IMG/VR virus record: IMGVR_UViG_3300035193_000067
Coordinates: 99,408-163,407 of that record
Length of the DNA: 64,000 bases
Strand: one strand, 5' to 3'
DNA from: a virus
Below, in pieces: positions 1-8,983 of the stretch (its first letter is position 1; each line of letters opens with the position of its first letter). Below the pieces are notes generated by a model that searched no databases, was not told the DNA's origin, and worked only from the letters and a program-made list of their open reading frames with translations. The translations under genes and the position numbers were made by a program.

Positions 1-3000
1 AAATAAGAATAATGCCCTCCATCATAAATAAAATCAGACGAGTTGATGTTCGATCCATCGATATGGTTAGGTGCGTTTAATGTGAGTGATGGTAATTGGT
101 AGACGACTATTTTATCACTCGCATTATCCAGGGAATATAATTTTCCTTCGTAAATATCAGTATAATTTCCCTGGAATGAAAAAGTGTTATTATACAGTTC
201 ATTTGTCAGATCATCTGGGTCTAAATATAATATTTTTTTAGAAGAGTAATCGCCAAGTGCAACACATAGTGTATTAAAAAACGGTGAGACAGATGAGGAA
301 GTTAGTGATGACACTACAACGCTGTATGCATTTGAGCTATCGTCAATCGCTCCTGTAGATGTATTAATATTTCTGACATAGACATCTGCAGTAGAAGTGT
401 TATCTCCATCCAACACAAATAATTTCTCACCCACAAAACACAGTGCATACGCCCGATTACTGATCCCTATTGGTCCAGCGATATTTGATAGTACATTAGT
501 ATCCATATTGTATTGAAAATAAGTTTTTGCCCCGTCGACAATATGTAATATACCATCCTTCTCTACAATTCCACCATAGCCTGCAACCAAAGCGGCTTGA
601 TATTTGGTTGTTGTTATGTTCAACAGAGGATTGTAAATACGTACGTTGACACCTGTAAAATAATATAATTTGTCATCAGGAGCTATAAACCCCCTAGTGT
701 AGGGAAGCAGTTCTGTTGCATCTAATATTTTTTCTCCAGTAATCCTATTATATACCCTGTTTTCAGACGCTATAGTACTTGTGACTATCACATGTTTTTC
801 ACCAATCATTATTGACTGATAATTAGCAGGAGTATCAATATTAAACTCCGATTCAGCAGTCAGACCCCTAAACTCGACCCCCGCATAGTCAGTACTTCCA
901 GTGGTCACACCGTTCGAAATTTTAAATTTCTGCGCCGTAGACGTGATCGATCCCTGCATGTTTCCAGGATTAACTTCATCCCCGCCTAAATACTCGTGAT
1001 TAGGTGCATGAGGACCAACTGCCAGAGGATCTGTGGAGGTACCTGTACCTGTCAAAGTTGAATCAGTTGATACAGTGCTTAAAAAACTTCCTGCAACAGA
1101 TCCTACAGTTATTGTACGAGATCCTTCAAGCCTTAATGATTCTTCTACTGTCCAATCCCCTCCAGTCCTGTTAATAATAAATCTCTGTATAGGCACAAAC
1201 TCAGCAACGAGTGAAGAAAACTCTCCAAGATTCAACTCCTGAGGATAATATTGTTGAGCCAAACTCAAAGAATCGAAGTAGTCCTGACCAGGAATGTAAA
1301 TGAATCTTGCCAATTGTGAAGCAGCATCTTTGGTAACAGGAAGAGCATAAAGGAAAACAACACCATACTTTGCAGTAGGAATATCTGTAAGCTGCCACGC
1401 ACCTCCAGTATACTGATTATATCTTGGAGCACCTGCATTTAAAGGAACTATGTCAGTAGAACCTGTAACCAGGTTAGTTAGAGCACCTGCACCTGTCAAA
1501 TACACTTGAGAGTAATTGTTTTGAGTATTGTGAACAAGCAGCCTGGATTTCCTATCCTCATCTGCAACAACACACTCAGAAACAATAGGACGCCTTTCAG
1601 AAGCTGTCGTACTGCTTAATACAATACCTGAAACATCACCACCTGAGTATCTGTAAGTACCATGCAGATTATGCATTTCCTCATGAGATGCAGTGCTCAT
1701 CCCACAACCGTGCATCTCTTCCAATCCAAAAAGGAATGTACCAGCACTGTTATAAACTACTGCACAGATCTGAACAGTATTAAAAGACCACGGCAAAGAA
1801 CTCCAGGTAAAACTGCCGTCATAATACAAGTACTGGGTAGTTGTAGGAGCAGCAGTATAAGAACTGGAAACCCAACCATTGGCTACTCCGATGTCATCAC
1901 CATTGTAAAGAGCTGATATATCAACTCCAGACAACGTTACTGTCCGTGCAGTAGTGTCTACTGCAGCCTGCTGATTATCCGGATCAGAAGTGTATTGAAA
2001 ACCTATAGGCTCCCCTGTTGCAGTAACATACCGAGACATTCTGGCGGCTGCAATTTCACCAGCTGCATCTACATGATAAAATTCATCAGTTGTAGAGCTA
2101 CCACCTTGAAGACCTGAAAGACCATTGTGTACAGGGATTCCTGAAGACGAAACAGGTGCACCAAAAGCTGATTGAACAATTAATGACGTTCCGGATTTTG
2201 CAACAATAACTTTCCCAACTCGAATAGAAAAATCCACAAGGTTGTCAGGTATATCTGAAGGAGGTAATGCATTTTGCGCTTCTTCAAGCGTATAAGAATT
2301 TAACCCGTAAACTACATATAAATTGGAACCGCTGAAATCAAGATATACCCAGTGTACTCCGTATTTATTGTTTGCCAGAGTCTGTAAAGATCCTGATCCA
2401 TCATCGTATTGAAGATTATCAATAGCTGTCTGGGATGATACTACAGTATGACCACCAATACCATCACGGTAGATATAATCAAAAGTATCTGCAACACTGG
2501 TATCAAAAGCTGAAGAAGTCTTCCTTCCTACTCCTCCATAAAAAACACCAGCGGTCAATTTTAAATTAAGAGTCCCGATTTCAGAGAGCATTGCCCCGTA
2601 TGCCCACTCAGCAATTGCAGATCCTCTACCAATTGCCACCTCAACAAATCTCTGGGTAAGAGCCATGTTGAAGTCAAGGAACCCATTGTCATAATTAACC
2701 AGAAGGACATCACTACCTTGACGGTATGCAAGATCAAGAGCTACTTTATCCCTGCTAAACAGTACTGCAGAGCTTGTCCCTGCAAGAACTGCAGGAGTAC
2801 CTGAGTTATAATCCACATAAATATAGTTGATACTGTTGTCAGTAAGAACTAAATCAGGAGTTGCAGAGAACTGCACAAAACCTGTATCAGATCCAACAGC
2901 AGCTGAATCCTTACAAAGAACTACACCGGAAGACACATCAACTGCACCTGTAGTAGCGCTTACAGTTACTAAACCGCCTGAGATAAGACCTCTACCCTGA

Positions 3001-4457
3001 TGATAATTTATCATGTCCTGAATACTGTCTACAGTGGCTCCATCAATATCTGCCAGATGTACCTGATCAGCAGTGTAATCACCGTCAGCAGGCACCACAG
3101 CACCCGTACGAGTATTAAAGGATGTAACGTAGGATCCTTTAATGGTTGCCAGGTCCTCATAATTCTTCAGGATGTCAGAGGCATAGACAGGTTTGGACAT
3201 TGATCCATCCTGAAAAGAGATGGTTCTTCCGCTTATTGCTGTGTCTACTCCTATCAGAGATTTCTTAAGTCCAGGAGCGTAGTAAAGCTTTGCAGTGGAA
3301 GTTCCGTCAGTGACACAGACATGAGTACCTGTGTAGCTCAGGCAGGTAACTCCAGAAACTACGTAAGAGTCTATGTTTACCAAAGAAGCATTGTACCAGG
3401 AAACTACTGAATCAGCAAAGCTTGCCAGAAGGAACGTTCCATCACCCAACGCAACGACACCTGAAGCACCATTGAAGGACAGAACATCCACATAAGCATA
3501 CCCACTTATTGCAAAACGCTCCATCACATCCAAAGTACTGTTGCACAGATATACATAAGTGTTATCTACAGCAAGGCATCCGTTGGAAGAGTTCCCGCCA
3601 GACCTTACCACCGTACCTGCAAGAGCACCTGCATGAGTGTATACCTCAAATCCGTAGTTACCGGAAGTACCGATCTCTACAAACACATGAGTGTCATTTG
3701 CAGTCACATATGATTCATTTGAAGTAGTAGTGATGCCTGAATATGCAAAGGATGTTGACAAAGCCAGGGTAACAACATCGTATACATAAATTGTAGTGGT
3801 CGTATTGCAAGCTACAAAGATCTTCCCCGCAGCTACAGCAATACCACCTTCTGCAGGAGTAACCGAAGCAGACACTTCCACAACCTGATCAGAGACTCTT
3901 ATTTTCGAAAGAGTATTGGAAGATAACCTGTAAATATACTGTCCAAAAATAGCAGTATTGTGAGCCGCTCCTCCAAAAGTGAGGGAAGAGTACAGAGAAA
4001 GATCCTGAAACTCCACCCTCTCCTGCTGAAGAGGTACACGTGTGTCACTGACGTTGTAGGCACCTTGTTTCAGGTTTAGTACCGGATTGGCAGCAACTGC
4101 AATAGACCCGTCATAAACGTACTGAACAGTACTTGTAGCAGAACTTGCCAGGGTGTAAGTGGATCCTGTATCATCCGTATAACGCAGAATGAACCCAGGG
4201 CCTCCTGTGTTGTCTGCCCAGATCGTAGGAATACCTACACCGCCTGGGTTGGAGGACTTCCCAGAGGGCTCAAAAGACACACCACCCAACCCTGTTACAG
4301 GGTCGCCATCTTTACCCAGCTTTGTTTCTACCGCCACCAGAGCGCCTGCAGGAACGTTCTGATGAGACGCCAGAACAAAATCAACACTATCGATGAGAGC
4401 AGGAGCAAAAGTGTCTAATGCAATAGGATAATTTGAGGAGGGCCAAACTGTTGTCAT
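1..4457 (-). CDS. Large tail-fibre-like virion protein, C-terminus outside window
   Basis: The frame is open from an ATG at 4457 to the left edge, so at least 1,485 residues are visible and the end is missing. AAAGG lies about 11 bases before the ATG. Residues ~165-400 are a run of short strands with patterns such as AVDNTYVYLC and VALGDGTFLL, which reads like a beta-propeller; residues ~1205-1485 look propeller-like again. Near residue 445 there is SFNTRTGAVVPADGDY, a motif I know from many tail-fibre and tail-spike proteins, and near 1150 APNHEYLGGDEVNPG resembles another recurrent tail-fibre motif. Between them the sequence is rich in Ser, Thr, Gly and Asn, as in beta-structured fibres. 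It ends the minus-strand block that contains terL, which fits a structural role. Receptor binding is inference. Confidence 0.75.
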   Translation of the reverse strand, partial: MTTVWPSSNYPIALDTFAPALIDSVDFVLASHQNVPAGALVAVETKLGKDGDPVTGLGGVSFEPSGKSSNPGGVGIPTIWADNTGGPGFILRYTDDTGSTYTLASSATSTVQYVYDGSIAVAANPVLNLKQGAYNVSDTRVPLQQERVEFQDLSLYSSLTFGGAAHNTAIFGQYIYRLSSNTLSKIRVSDQVVEVSASVTPAEGGIAVAAGKIFVACNTTTTIYVYDVVTLALSTSFAYSGITTTSNESYVTANDTHVFVEIGTSGNYGFEVYTHAGALAGTVVRSGGNSSNGCLAVDNTYVYLCNSTLDVMERFAISGYAYVDVLSFNGASGVVALGDGTFLLASFADSVVSWYNASLVNIDSYVVSGVTCLSYTGTHVCVTDGTSTAKLYYAPGLKKSLIGVDTAISGRTISFQDGSMSKPVYASDILKNYEDLATIKGSYVTSFNTRTGAVVPADGDYTADQVHLADIDGATVDSIQDMINYHQGRGLISGGLVTVSATTGAVDVSSGVVLCKDSAAVGSDTGFVQFSATPDLVLTDNSINYIYVDYNSGTPAVLAGTSSAVLFSRDKVALDLAYRQGSDVLLVNYDNGFLDFNMALTQRFVEVAIGRGSAIAEWAYGAMLSEIGTLNLKLTAGVFYGGVGRKTSSAFDTSVADTFDYIYRDGIGGHTVVSSQTAIDNLQYDDGSGSLQTLANNKYGVHWVYLDFSGSNLYVVYGLNSYTLEEAQNALPPSDIPDNLVDFSIRVGKVIVAKSGTSLIVQSAFGAPVSSSGIPVHNGLSGLQGGSSTTDEFYHVDAAGEIAAARMSRYVTATGEPIGFQYTSDPDNQQAAVDTTARTVTLSGVDISALYNGDDIGVANGWVSSSYTAAPTTTQYLYYDGSFTWSSLPWSFNTVQICAVVYNSAGTFLFGLEEMHGCGMSTASHEEMHNLHGTYRYSGGDVSGIVLSSTTASERRPIVSECVVADEDRKSRLLVHNTQNNYSQVYLTGAGALTNLVTGSTDIVPLNAGAPRYNQYTGGAWQLTDIPTAKYGVVFLYALPVTKDAASQLARFIYIPGQDYFDSLSLAQQYYPQELNLGEFSSLVAEFVPIQRFIINRTGGDWTVEESLRLEGSRTITVGSVAGSFLSTVSTDSTLTGTGTSTDPLAVGPHAPNHEYLGGDEVNPGNMQGSITSTAQKFKISNGVTTGSTDYAGVEFRGLTAESEFNIDTPANYQSIMIGEKHVIVTSTIASENRVYNRITGEKILDATELLPYTRGFIAPDDKLYYFTGVNVRIYNPLLNITTTKYQAALVAGYGGIVEKDGILHIVDGAKTYFQYNMDTNVLSNIAGPIGISNRAYALCFVGEKLFVLDGDNTSTADVYVRNINTSTGAIDDSSNAYSVVVSSLTSSSVSPFFNTLCVALGDYSSKKILYLDPDDLTNELYNNTFSFQGNYTDIYEGKLYSLDNASDKIVVYQLPSLTLNAPNHIDGSNINSSDFIYDGGHYSY

Positions 4458-4549
4458 ATTATAATAACCTTTGGTTAATCAAGTTAAAAATCACCAAAGA
4501 TTATTATACTACATGCTATTTCGGGATTCTAAAGGCAGGAGGGATAGGA

Positions 4550-4789
4550 TTAGAGTCTTCCGTATTCATAAACTCCACGGATATTCTGCCAAATAAACTG
4601 CCCTTTTGAAGGAGCCTCCCAGAAAGCTGCCCAGGTCTCCGGAGAAACTCCTGCATACCAGTACGTATCTTCTGCACCAGTCTTCTTATTGTAGAAAGTA
4701 ACGTACAATACTGCAGCATCCTCATCATAACCCATACGACGAACATTGCTGGAGTCTACATCGAACATCTGTGTATTTTCAAAAGCCAT
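4550..4789 (-). CDS. KTSC-domain protein
   Basis: 79 residues, nearly all one KTSC domain: the start has SSNVRRMGYDEDAAVLYVTF, the middle WYAGVSPETWAAFWEAPSKG, the end IRGVYEYGR. This matches the family pattern of a central Lys, Thr/Ser and Tyr-containing module of about 60 residues found alone or at the ends of lysyl-tRNA synthetase-like and phage proteins; its biochemical role is not established. Start ATG at 4789, 10 bases after the previous stop (4799), with AAGGATACC before it. It lies between a hypothetical gene and the giant fibre-like gene, likely in the same transcript. Confidence 0.85.
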   Translation of the reverse strand: MAFENTQMFDVDSSNVRRMGYDEDAAVLYVTFYNKKTGAEDTYWYAGVSPETWAAFWEAPSKGQFIWQNIRGVYEYGRL

Positions 4790-4798
4790 GGTATCCTT

Positions 4799-5062
4799 CT
4801 AAAGAAATTTATCAGTACTGAAAGGATCCTGATTGGTTACTTCTTCAGTATAACCCTTCCCAAGAACTTTTGCAACTATTTTTCTGGATTCTTTTGTACC
4901 GAGCTTTGTCTGTATACCTAAATCGACTAAACCAATCGTAAATGCATACTTCTCAGCATCATTCAGTTGTGAGCACAACCTGTTGTACATTTCCTGACTC
5001 AGCAGATTGTCATCATCTGCCGCAAGTCTGGCCCGCTCTATAGCATCTTCCATCGTAATCAT
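4799..5062 (-). CDS. Hypothetical protein, 87 aa
   Basis: Not recognised. Acidic and helical; no Cys pair, signal or membrane segment. The ATG at 5062 overlaps the stop of the upstream gene by four bases (ATGA), and AAAGGA sits upstream, so the two are likely translationally coupled. Confidence 0.7.
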   Translation of the reverse strand: MITMEDAIERARLAADDDNLLSQEMYNRLCSQLNDAEKYAFTIGLVDLGIQTKLGTKESRKIVAKVLGKGYTEEVTNQDPFSTDKFL

Positions 5063-5244
5063 AAAGAAGCGTCCTTTACCTTACCTTCAAATAGAGATTC
5101 CAAAGATCTGTCAACTTCCTGATCAGCTTTCTTCCGCTGCTCAGAATAATCAAGCATGTCGCACAAATGCATGTTACGAACATCCTCAATAGACATTCCC
5201 GCAGATCTTTCAATTTCTTTAACCAATTCTGACTGAATACTCAT
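5059..5244 (-). CDS. Hypothetical protein, 61 aa
   Basis: Not recognised; a small, highly charged helical protein. An excellent AGGAGG stands 6 bases before the ATG at 5244. The 38 bases before it, back to the stop of the next gene, contain no clear promoter, so it is probably read through from upstream. Confidence 0.7.
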   Translation of the reverse strand: MSIQSELVKEIERSAGMSIEDVRNMHLCDMLDYSEQRKKADQEVDRSLESLFEGKVKDASL

Positions 5245-5281
5245 AATTTCCTCCTGTAAAGTCTACCACAGACTTTTTCGA

Positions 5282-5458
5282 TTAGCTTAACGGGTTATCA
5301 TTTTCTGAAGGAGTACATGTATCATAGTATTCCTCACACAACTCTTTCATGCAATAAGGCTTCTTCCCACCATAACACTTGGGACGGTCGGACTCCTCTT
5401 TGACAATGCTGCTGTCAATCTCCGTAATTACTGCTACAGCTTTACGCTTCTTTGCCAT
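5282..5458 (-). CDS. Small Cys-containing protein, 58 aa
   Basis: I chose ATG 5458 (MAKKRKAVAV) over a possible start 60 bases upstream because AGGAGG lies 5 bases before it and the longer version would overlap another gene. The C-terminal half has four Cys (KCYGGKKPYC...ELC...TC), which might bind metal or form disulfides. Function unknown. Confidence 0.65.
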   Translation of the reverse strand: MAKKRKAVAVITEIDSSIVKEESDRPKCYGGKKPYCMKELCEEYYDTCTPSENDNPLS

Positions 5459-5459
5459 A

Positions 5460-5627
5460 TCAATCCTCCTGCAAAGGCTCTTTAAGTTCCCAGGATAACT
5501 CTCCGGAGGTCTCGACAACTTCTACAGTAGGCAGATCGTCCAATCCTTCTTCAAATCCTGTGTTTTCATACAGCCTGCGGAAACCTCCACAGGAATCAGG
5601 TACAAAAAATAAATGCATAGATGTCAT
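5460..5627 (-). CDS. Hypothetical protein, 55 aa
   Basis: Short gene starting MTSMHLFFVP and ending PLQED, with AGGAGA 7 bases before the ATG. Its stop is one base before the next gene's ATG, and that gene's AGGAGG lies inside its last codons, so the two are tightly packed. The C-terminal half is acidic. Function unknown. Confidence 0.6.
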   Translation of the reverse strand: MTSMHLFFVPDSCGGFRRLYENTGFEEGLDDLPTVEVVETSGELSWELKEPLQED

Positions 5628-5640
5628 AATTAACTCTCCT

Positions 5641-5928
5641 TCAATCTTTCTCAGTCTCTGAGAGACCGTACCATTTTCTCAATTGAGATCTGCAAAACAT
5701 TACCTGAGCTCGGCAAAACATTACCTGATTCCAGTAAACCTTCGGAAGATCTGCCCAATTATGAGTAGAACAAGATCTCAAAGCGGGACAGTTTCCATCT
5801 GGTGCCTCACAAACAACTGTAACGGAAATTCTATCAATCATGTCGGTTGCTGAAGATGTCCTTGCTTTTTTACCGAAAACAAGCTGCATGAAATCCTTCA
5901 GCTTCTTTTTCTTGTATCTAGTCGTCAT
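5641..5928 (-). CDS. Hypothetical protein, tandem paralogue A (95 aa)
   Basis: Starts MTTRYKKKKLKDFMQLVFGK; the ATG at 5928 has AAGGAG 8 bases upstream, better than a TTG 18 bases earlier. It is a clear paralogue of the next gene upstream (5943-6212): shared basic N-terminus, VVCEAPDGNCPALRSC with two Cys, and a C-terminal RKWYGLS. Unlike its partner it carries a seven-codon tandem duplication (VMFCRAQ, VMFCRSQ). Function unknown; the shared Cys motif suggests metal binding or a disulfide. Confidence 0.75.
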   Translation of the reverse strand: MTTRYKKKKLKDFMQLVFGKKARTSSATDMIDRISVTVVCEAPDGNCPALRSCSTHNWADLPKVYWNQVMFCRAQVMFCRSQLRKWYGLSETEKD

Positions 5929-5942
5929 CTCCAAAGTCTCCT

Positions 5943-6212
5943 TCAATCTGCCTCAGTATCTGAAAGACCGTACCATTTTCTCAACTGAACTCTGCAGAAC
6001 ATCATCTGATTCAAATAACCCTCTGGTAAATCAAACCCGTTATGAGCAGAACAAGATCTCAAAGCTGGACAATTTCCATCAGGAGCTTCACATACTACGG
6101 ATACAGCAATTCTATCAAGCATCTCATTTTCAGATGATGTACTTGCGGCTTCTTTACCAAAAACAAGCTGCATAAAATCCTTCAACTTCTTCCTCTTGTA
6201 TTTAGTCGTCAT
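5943..6212 (-). CDS. Hypothetical protein, tandem paralogue B (89 aa)
   Basis: Starts MTTKYKRKKLKDFMQLVFGK at ATG 6212 with AAGGAG upstream in the same position as in paralogue A, so the duplication included the ribosome site. It overlaps the 3' end of the upstream gene by 11 bases. It has a single MFCR segment where paralogue A has two. Confidence 0.75.
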   Translation of the reverse strand: MTTKYKRKKLKDFMQLVFGKEAASTSSENEMLDRIAVSVVCEAPDGNCPALRSCSAHNGFDLPEGYLNQMMFCRVQLRKWYGLSDTEAD

Positions 6213-6531
6213 CTCCAAAATCTCCTTCAAATTCCATATCAACAACTCTATCTGCATCAGAACTTTTTAGCAGCATCTCAGCCACAAATAGAGAAGTGTA
6301 GTAATCCTTGCTTTCAACATAATCTGAAGAGAACTCTTTACGAATAGTATACTGCAGATCCAGATCCGTGATAGGATTTCCAAAACCCTCCATCCAGAAC
6401 TTCTCCAGCCGATCAACAACTTTAATCCTGAAAGTATCTCCACATCTAAGAATAACTACAGTACCCTTTACTTTAAGCCTGAAAGTGTCGCCGTAACTGA
6501 GAGTAGCTACCGTACCTTTAGTGTTACTCAT
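6202..6531 (-). CDS. Hypothetical protein with an internal N-terminal repeat (109 aa)
   Basis: The first ~35 residues consist of two copies of a 17-residue unit (KGTVATLSYGDTFRLKV then KGTVVILRCGDTFRIKV), beta-hairpin-like. The rest is acidic and ends GDFGDDD. The start ATG 6531 overlaps the upstream stop by eight bases and has AAAGGTGA 6 bases before it; a GTG nine bases earlier is possible. Function unknown. Confidence 0.7.
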   Translation of the reverse strand: MSNTKGTVATLSYGDTFRLKVKGTVVILRCGDTFRIKVVDRLEKFWMEGFGNPITDLDLQYTIRKEFSSDYVESKDYYTSLFVAEMLLKSSDADRVVDMEFEGDFGDDD

Positions 6532-6718
6532 CAAGGTCACCTTTAACAGCCTTTTCCAAAACTTCCAAGTATTTGCGATATTTGTTGAGGACCATACGCA
6601 GACTGATCGAATCTGACCCAGCCTTGTCGCCCAATTCCTTGAGAGTCTTCAGCATGGATTTCTGAGTCTTGATTGAAGATTTCAGCAATTTTACCAATTG
6701 TTTTTCACGAGTTGTCAT
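6524..6718 (-). CDS. Small helical protein, 64 aa
   Basis: Lys-rich helical sequence with heptad-like leucines (LVKLLKSSIKTQKSMLKTL), probably a coiled coil. First gene after the promoter at 6784-6789, with AAAAAGGAGA before the ATG. Not recognised. Confidence 0.7.
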   Translation of the reverse strand: MTTREKQLVKLLKSSIKTQKSMLKTLKELGDKAGSDSISLRMVLNKYRKYLEVLEKAVKGDLDE

Positions 6719-6721
6719 AAT

Positions 6722-6789
6722 ATCTCCTTTTTAATGCGGGTTACTGAACCCTACCTGTAAAAGGTAACCCTGAATAAATACTATGTCAA
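6722..6789 (-). promoter_or_regulatory. Sigma70-like promoter and hairpin leader
   Basis: TTGACA at 6789-6784, a 17-base spacer and a weak -10 (TACCTT). The leader contains GGGTT-CAGT-AACCC, a hairpin just upstream of the AAAAAGGAG of the 64-aa gene. It sits in the only gap between terL and the downstream small genes. Confidence 0.6.
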
Positions 6790-6807
6790 GAATTTTTTAT
6801 CGAAAAA

Positions 6808-8976
6808 TCAGAATTTCTGACCAGGTCTGAAAAGAGTGGTATCAAAAGCATTCTGAGATGCGTGCAATTTCTTGATCACATCTCTTCTCCTGCCGGAGTC
6901 CAGTCGAGATACTACAGAGTCCTTGATAATTCTGTCAAGACCTATTACACATCTGGCAAGGTCATCAGATCCTCTACCTCGGACAGATCCCTTCTTCGGA
7001 GAGATCACACGAGTCAGATCAGAGGATCTTCCCAAACGCAGCAACTCAACCAGGACTACAGACTCCCCAGACATAAGCTCTTCAGGCGTCCCCATCTGCA
7101 GAGCTCCTTCAGTAGTCAATCCTACCATATCCACAGGATCAGGAGGAAGCAGCTGCACCTTGTCTCCATACAGCTCCTGAATAAAATTCATGAAATCTGC
7201 TGACTTCAATGTCACTTTATTGGATTGTATCCCAAGATCTCGAATCCCCTGAATAAGCTGTGTTGAGTTCCACCTGTCGAATGCTACTGTAGCAATCTTC
7301 TGCTTCTTTTTGATCTCTTTAATGATATCCAATATACTATTAAAGTAAATCTCCCTACCTTTTGTAGGTACAATACGCATAGCCCAGTCAACCACGGTTA
7401 TAAGTTTGGCAAGATTCTCACCCTGTGAGAGAGCCTGCCCAGATCCTCCAGAGAGCATTCCACGTGCCATTGGGCAGTCAGGATCCATGTCCTCAGAACC
7501 TAACCTGACAGCTGTATCAGCAAAGCTTATGAAGCCTTCAGGAGCCTCTGAAGGTACTCTGATTTCAGGCATGCCCAGGTAGTGATCCGCATCCACATAC
7601 TCAGGATGTCCTCCCGCAAGTGCAAAGCTGTCAAAGGTTTCCCCGGCATCTCCAAATATGTATAGCGGACTTTTGAAATTGTAGGGACAGTCTGCCACTG
7701 CTGCCCCGTCATAATGTTTACCTGTTTTATCGGTAATGTGCAGTTTTTCAAAAGTGACTGTAGGTTTCTTCTCGTGGTCAATACATTTCCAAAATCTCAA
7801 AGGAGAATCAATAAGAGGTGTCTCAGCTGCCGGAGGATTTACACCAAAGTCACGCTCAGCACCTATTGCATCCTTTGCATACTCTTCATCGAAATCTGCC
7901 CGAGTAAACTGAGGATTGAACTCCCAGGTAGGACCTTTCCAGTACAAGGTCTTCTTCAGAGCTCCTTGAGAAGCCTTGGCATACAGCTGCATGGCTGCAT
8001 CGTCAATACTGATAGGACTGGTAACGTTGAGCATTATCCCGAAAAACTGAGGCAGCTGCATACGTCTGACAGCACCTCGGACAGTCTTTAAGGACTGGTT
8101 AAGCACACGATACAGCTCCTGTGCAGAAGTTTTCGACTCTGTTACAGACAGACGGGAGAGCTCATCAATTCCTGCGAAGATCCTTGTCTTACCGGCAATA
8201 CCGCCTGAGTTGCTGGACAACCTGTTAATACGCAACTGAAGATACTCATCAATTATTGCATCATCCAGCTCCTTGTATTTCCACAGACCAGTTTTACCAA
8301 TCTGCTGAGATTCCAGATTGGTAATGTATGCAACAGCCTTGTTCATCCATGGAGAGTTGTTTCTCATGGATCGGAATTTTGCATAAATTGTGTCACGGGC
8401 CTGCATGGCTGTGGAAGCTGCAAAAGAAATCTCGAAGGTCTCACCCAGGGCCTGTCCAAGCATCCTGGGGATAGCATGCCTACCGCCTCTGGAAGCTATT
8501 ACACGTAGGACATGCTCAATGTAACCTCCCATGTGAGCGCCAAAGAAGGACTTACCAGATCTCATGCCTGCGATGACAAGACCCTGATCGTAATGAGTGA
8601 CCATACCATCGTCAAGGAATTCATAGTAGGTTGTTCCACACTTGGGGCATTTGAAATCATTGTCTGCATCAGACCACTCAAGCAGTACTTCAGACTCCAG
8701 GTACTCACGGCCTTTTCCCCAGGGATCTGCCGATTCAATGTCCTGAGGATTGCAAACCTTACAACGTAAATTGAAAAAGTCTCTGAGAAGCTGATACTGT
8801 CGGGAATGCTGAAAAGTGGATGGTACATTCCAGTAGTCAGTACCTGTCACCCATTGAATAATGTTTGGAGCAAAAGTGCTTAGATATTGCTTTTCTTCGG
8901 CAAGCTGATCAGATCCGCCGATACGTGAATCAATTTGACTGGAAAGATCGTTGAGGAATTCTATGGAGGATTTCAT
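6808..8976 (-). CDS. terL: Terminase large subunit (packaging ATPase/nuclease)
   Basis: 722 residues, longer than the usual 450-600. Residues 137-143 (GMRSGKS) are the Walker A motif and 266-272 (IFAGIDE) Walker B with its catalytic Glu. The C-terminal RNase-H-fold nuclease shows its acidic residues at D443 (IFGDAG), D567 (VAFDRWN) and D671/672 (GSDDLARC). The extra length is partly an N-terminal insertion with two CxxC pairs (C72/C75, C110/C113), a probable zinc ribbon before the ATPase core. The protein cuts concatemeric DNA and drives it into the prohead with the portal and small subunit. The start has no strong ribosome site and lies 7 bases after the upstream stop, which suggests coupling. 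Confidence 0.95.
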   Translation of the reverse strand: MKSSIEFLNDLSSQIDSRIGGSDQLAEEKQYLSTFAPNIIQWVTGTDYWNVPSTFQHSRQYQLLRDFFNLRCKVCNPQDIESADPWGKGREYLESEVLLEWSDADNDFKCPKCGTTYYEFLDDGMVTHYDQGLVIAGMRSGKSFFGAHMGGYIEHVLRVIASRGGRHAIPRMLGQALGETFEISFAASTAMQARDTIYAKFRSMRNNSPWMNKAVAYITNLESQQIGKTGLWKYKELDDAIIDEYLQLRINRLSSNSGGIAGKTRIFAGIDELSRLSVTESKTSAQELYRVLNQSLKTVRGAVRRMQLPQFFGIMLNVTSPISIDDAAMQLYAKASQGALKKTLYWKGPTWEFNPQFTRADFDEEYAKDAIGAERDFGVNPPAAETPLIDSPLRFWKCIDHEKKPTVTFEKLHITDKTGKHYDGAAVADCPYNFKSPLYIFGDAGETFDSFALAGGHPEYVDADHYLGMPEIRVPSEAPEGFISFADTAVRLGSEDMDPDCPMARGMLSGGSGQALSQGENLAKLITVVDWAMRIVPTKGREIYFNSILDIIKEIKKKQKIATVAFDRWNSTQLIQGIRDLGIQSNKVTLKSADFMNFIQELYGDKVQLLPPDPVDMVGLTTEGALQMGTPEELMSGESVVLVELLRLGRSSDLTRVISPKKGSVRGRGSDDLARCVIGLDRIIKDSVVSRLDSGRRRDVIKKLHASQNAFDTTLFRPGQKF

Positions 8977-8983
8977 TTAAGAT

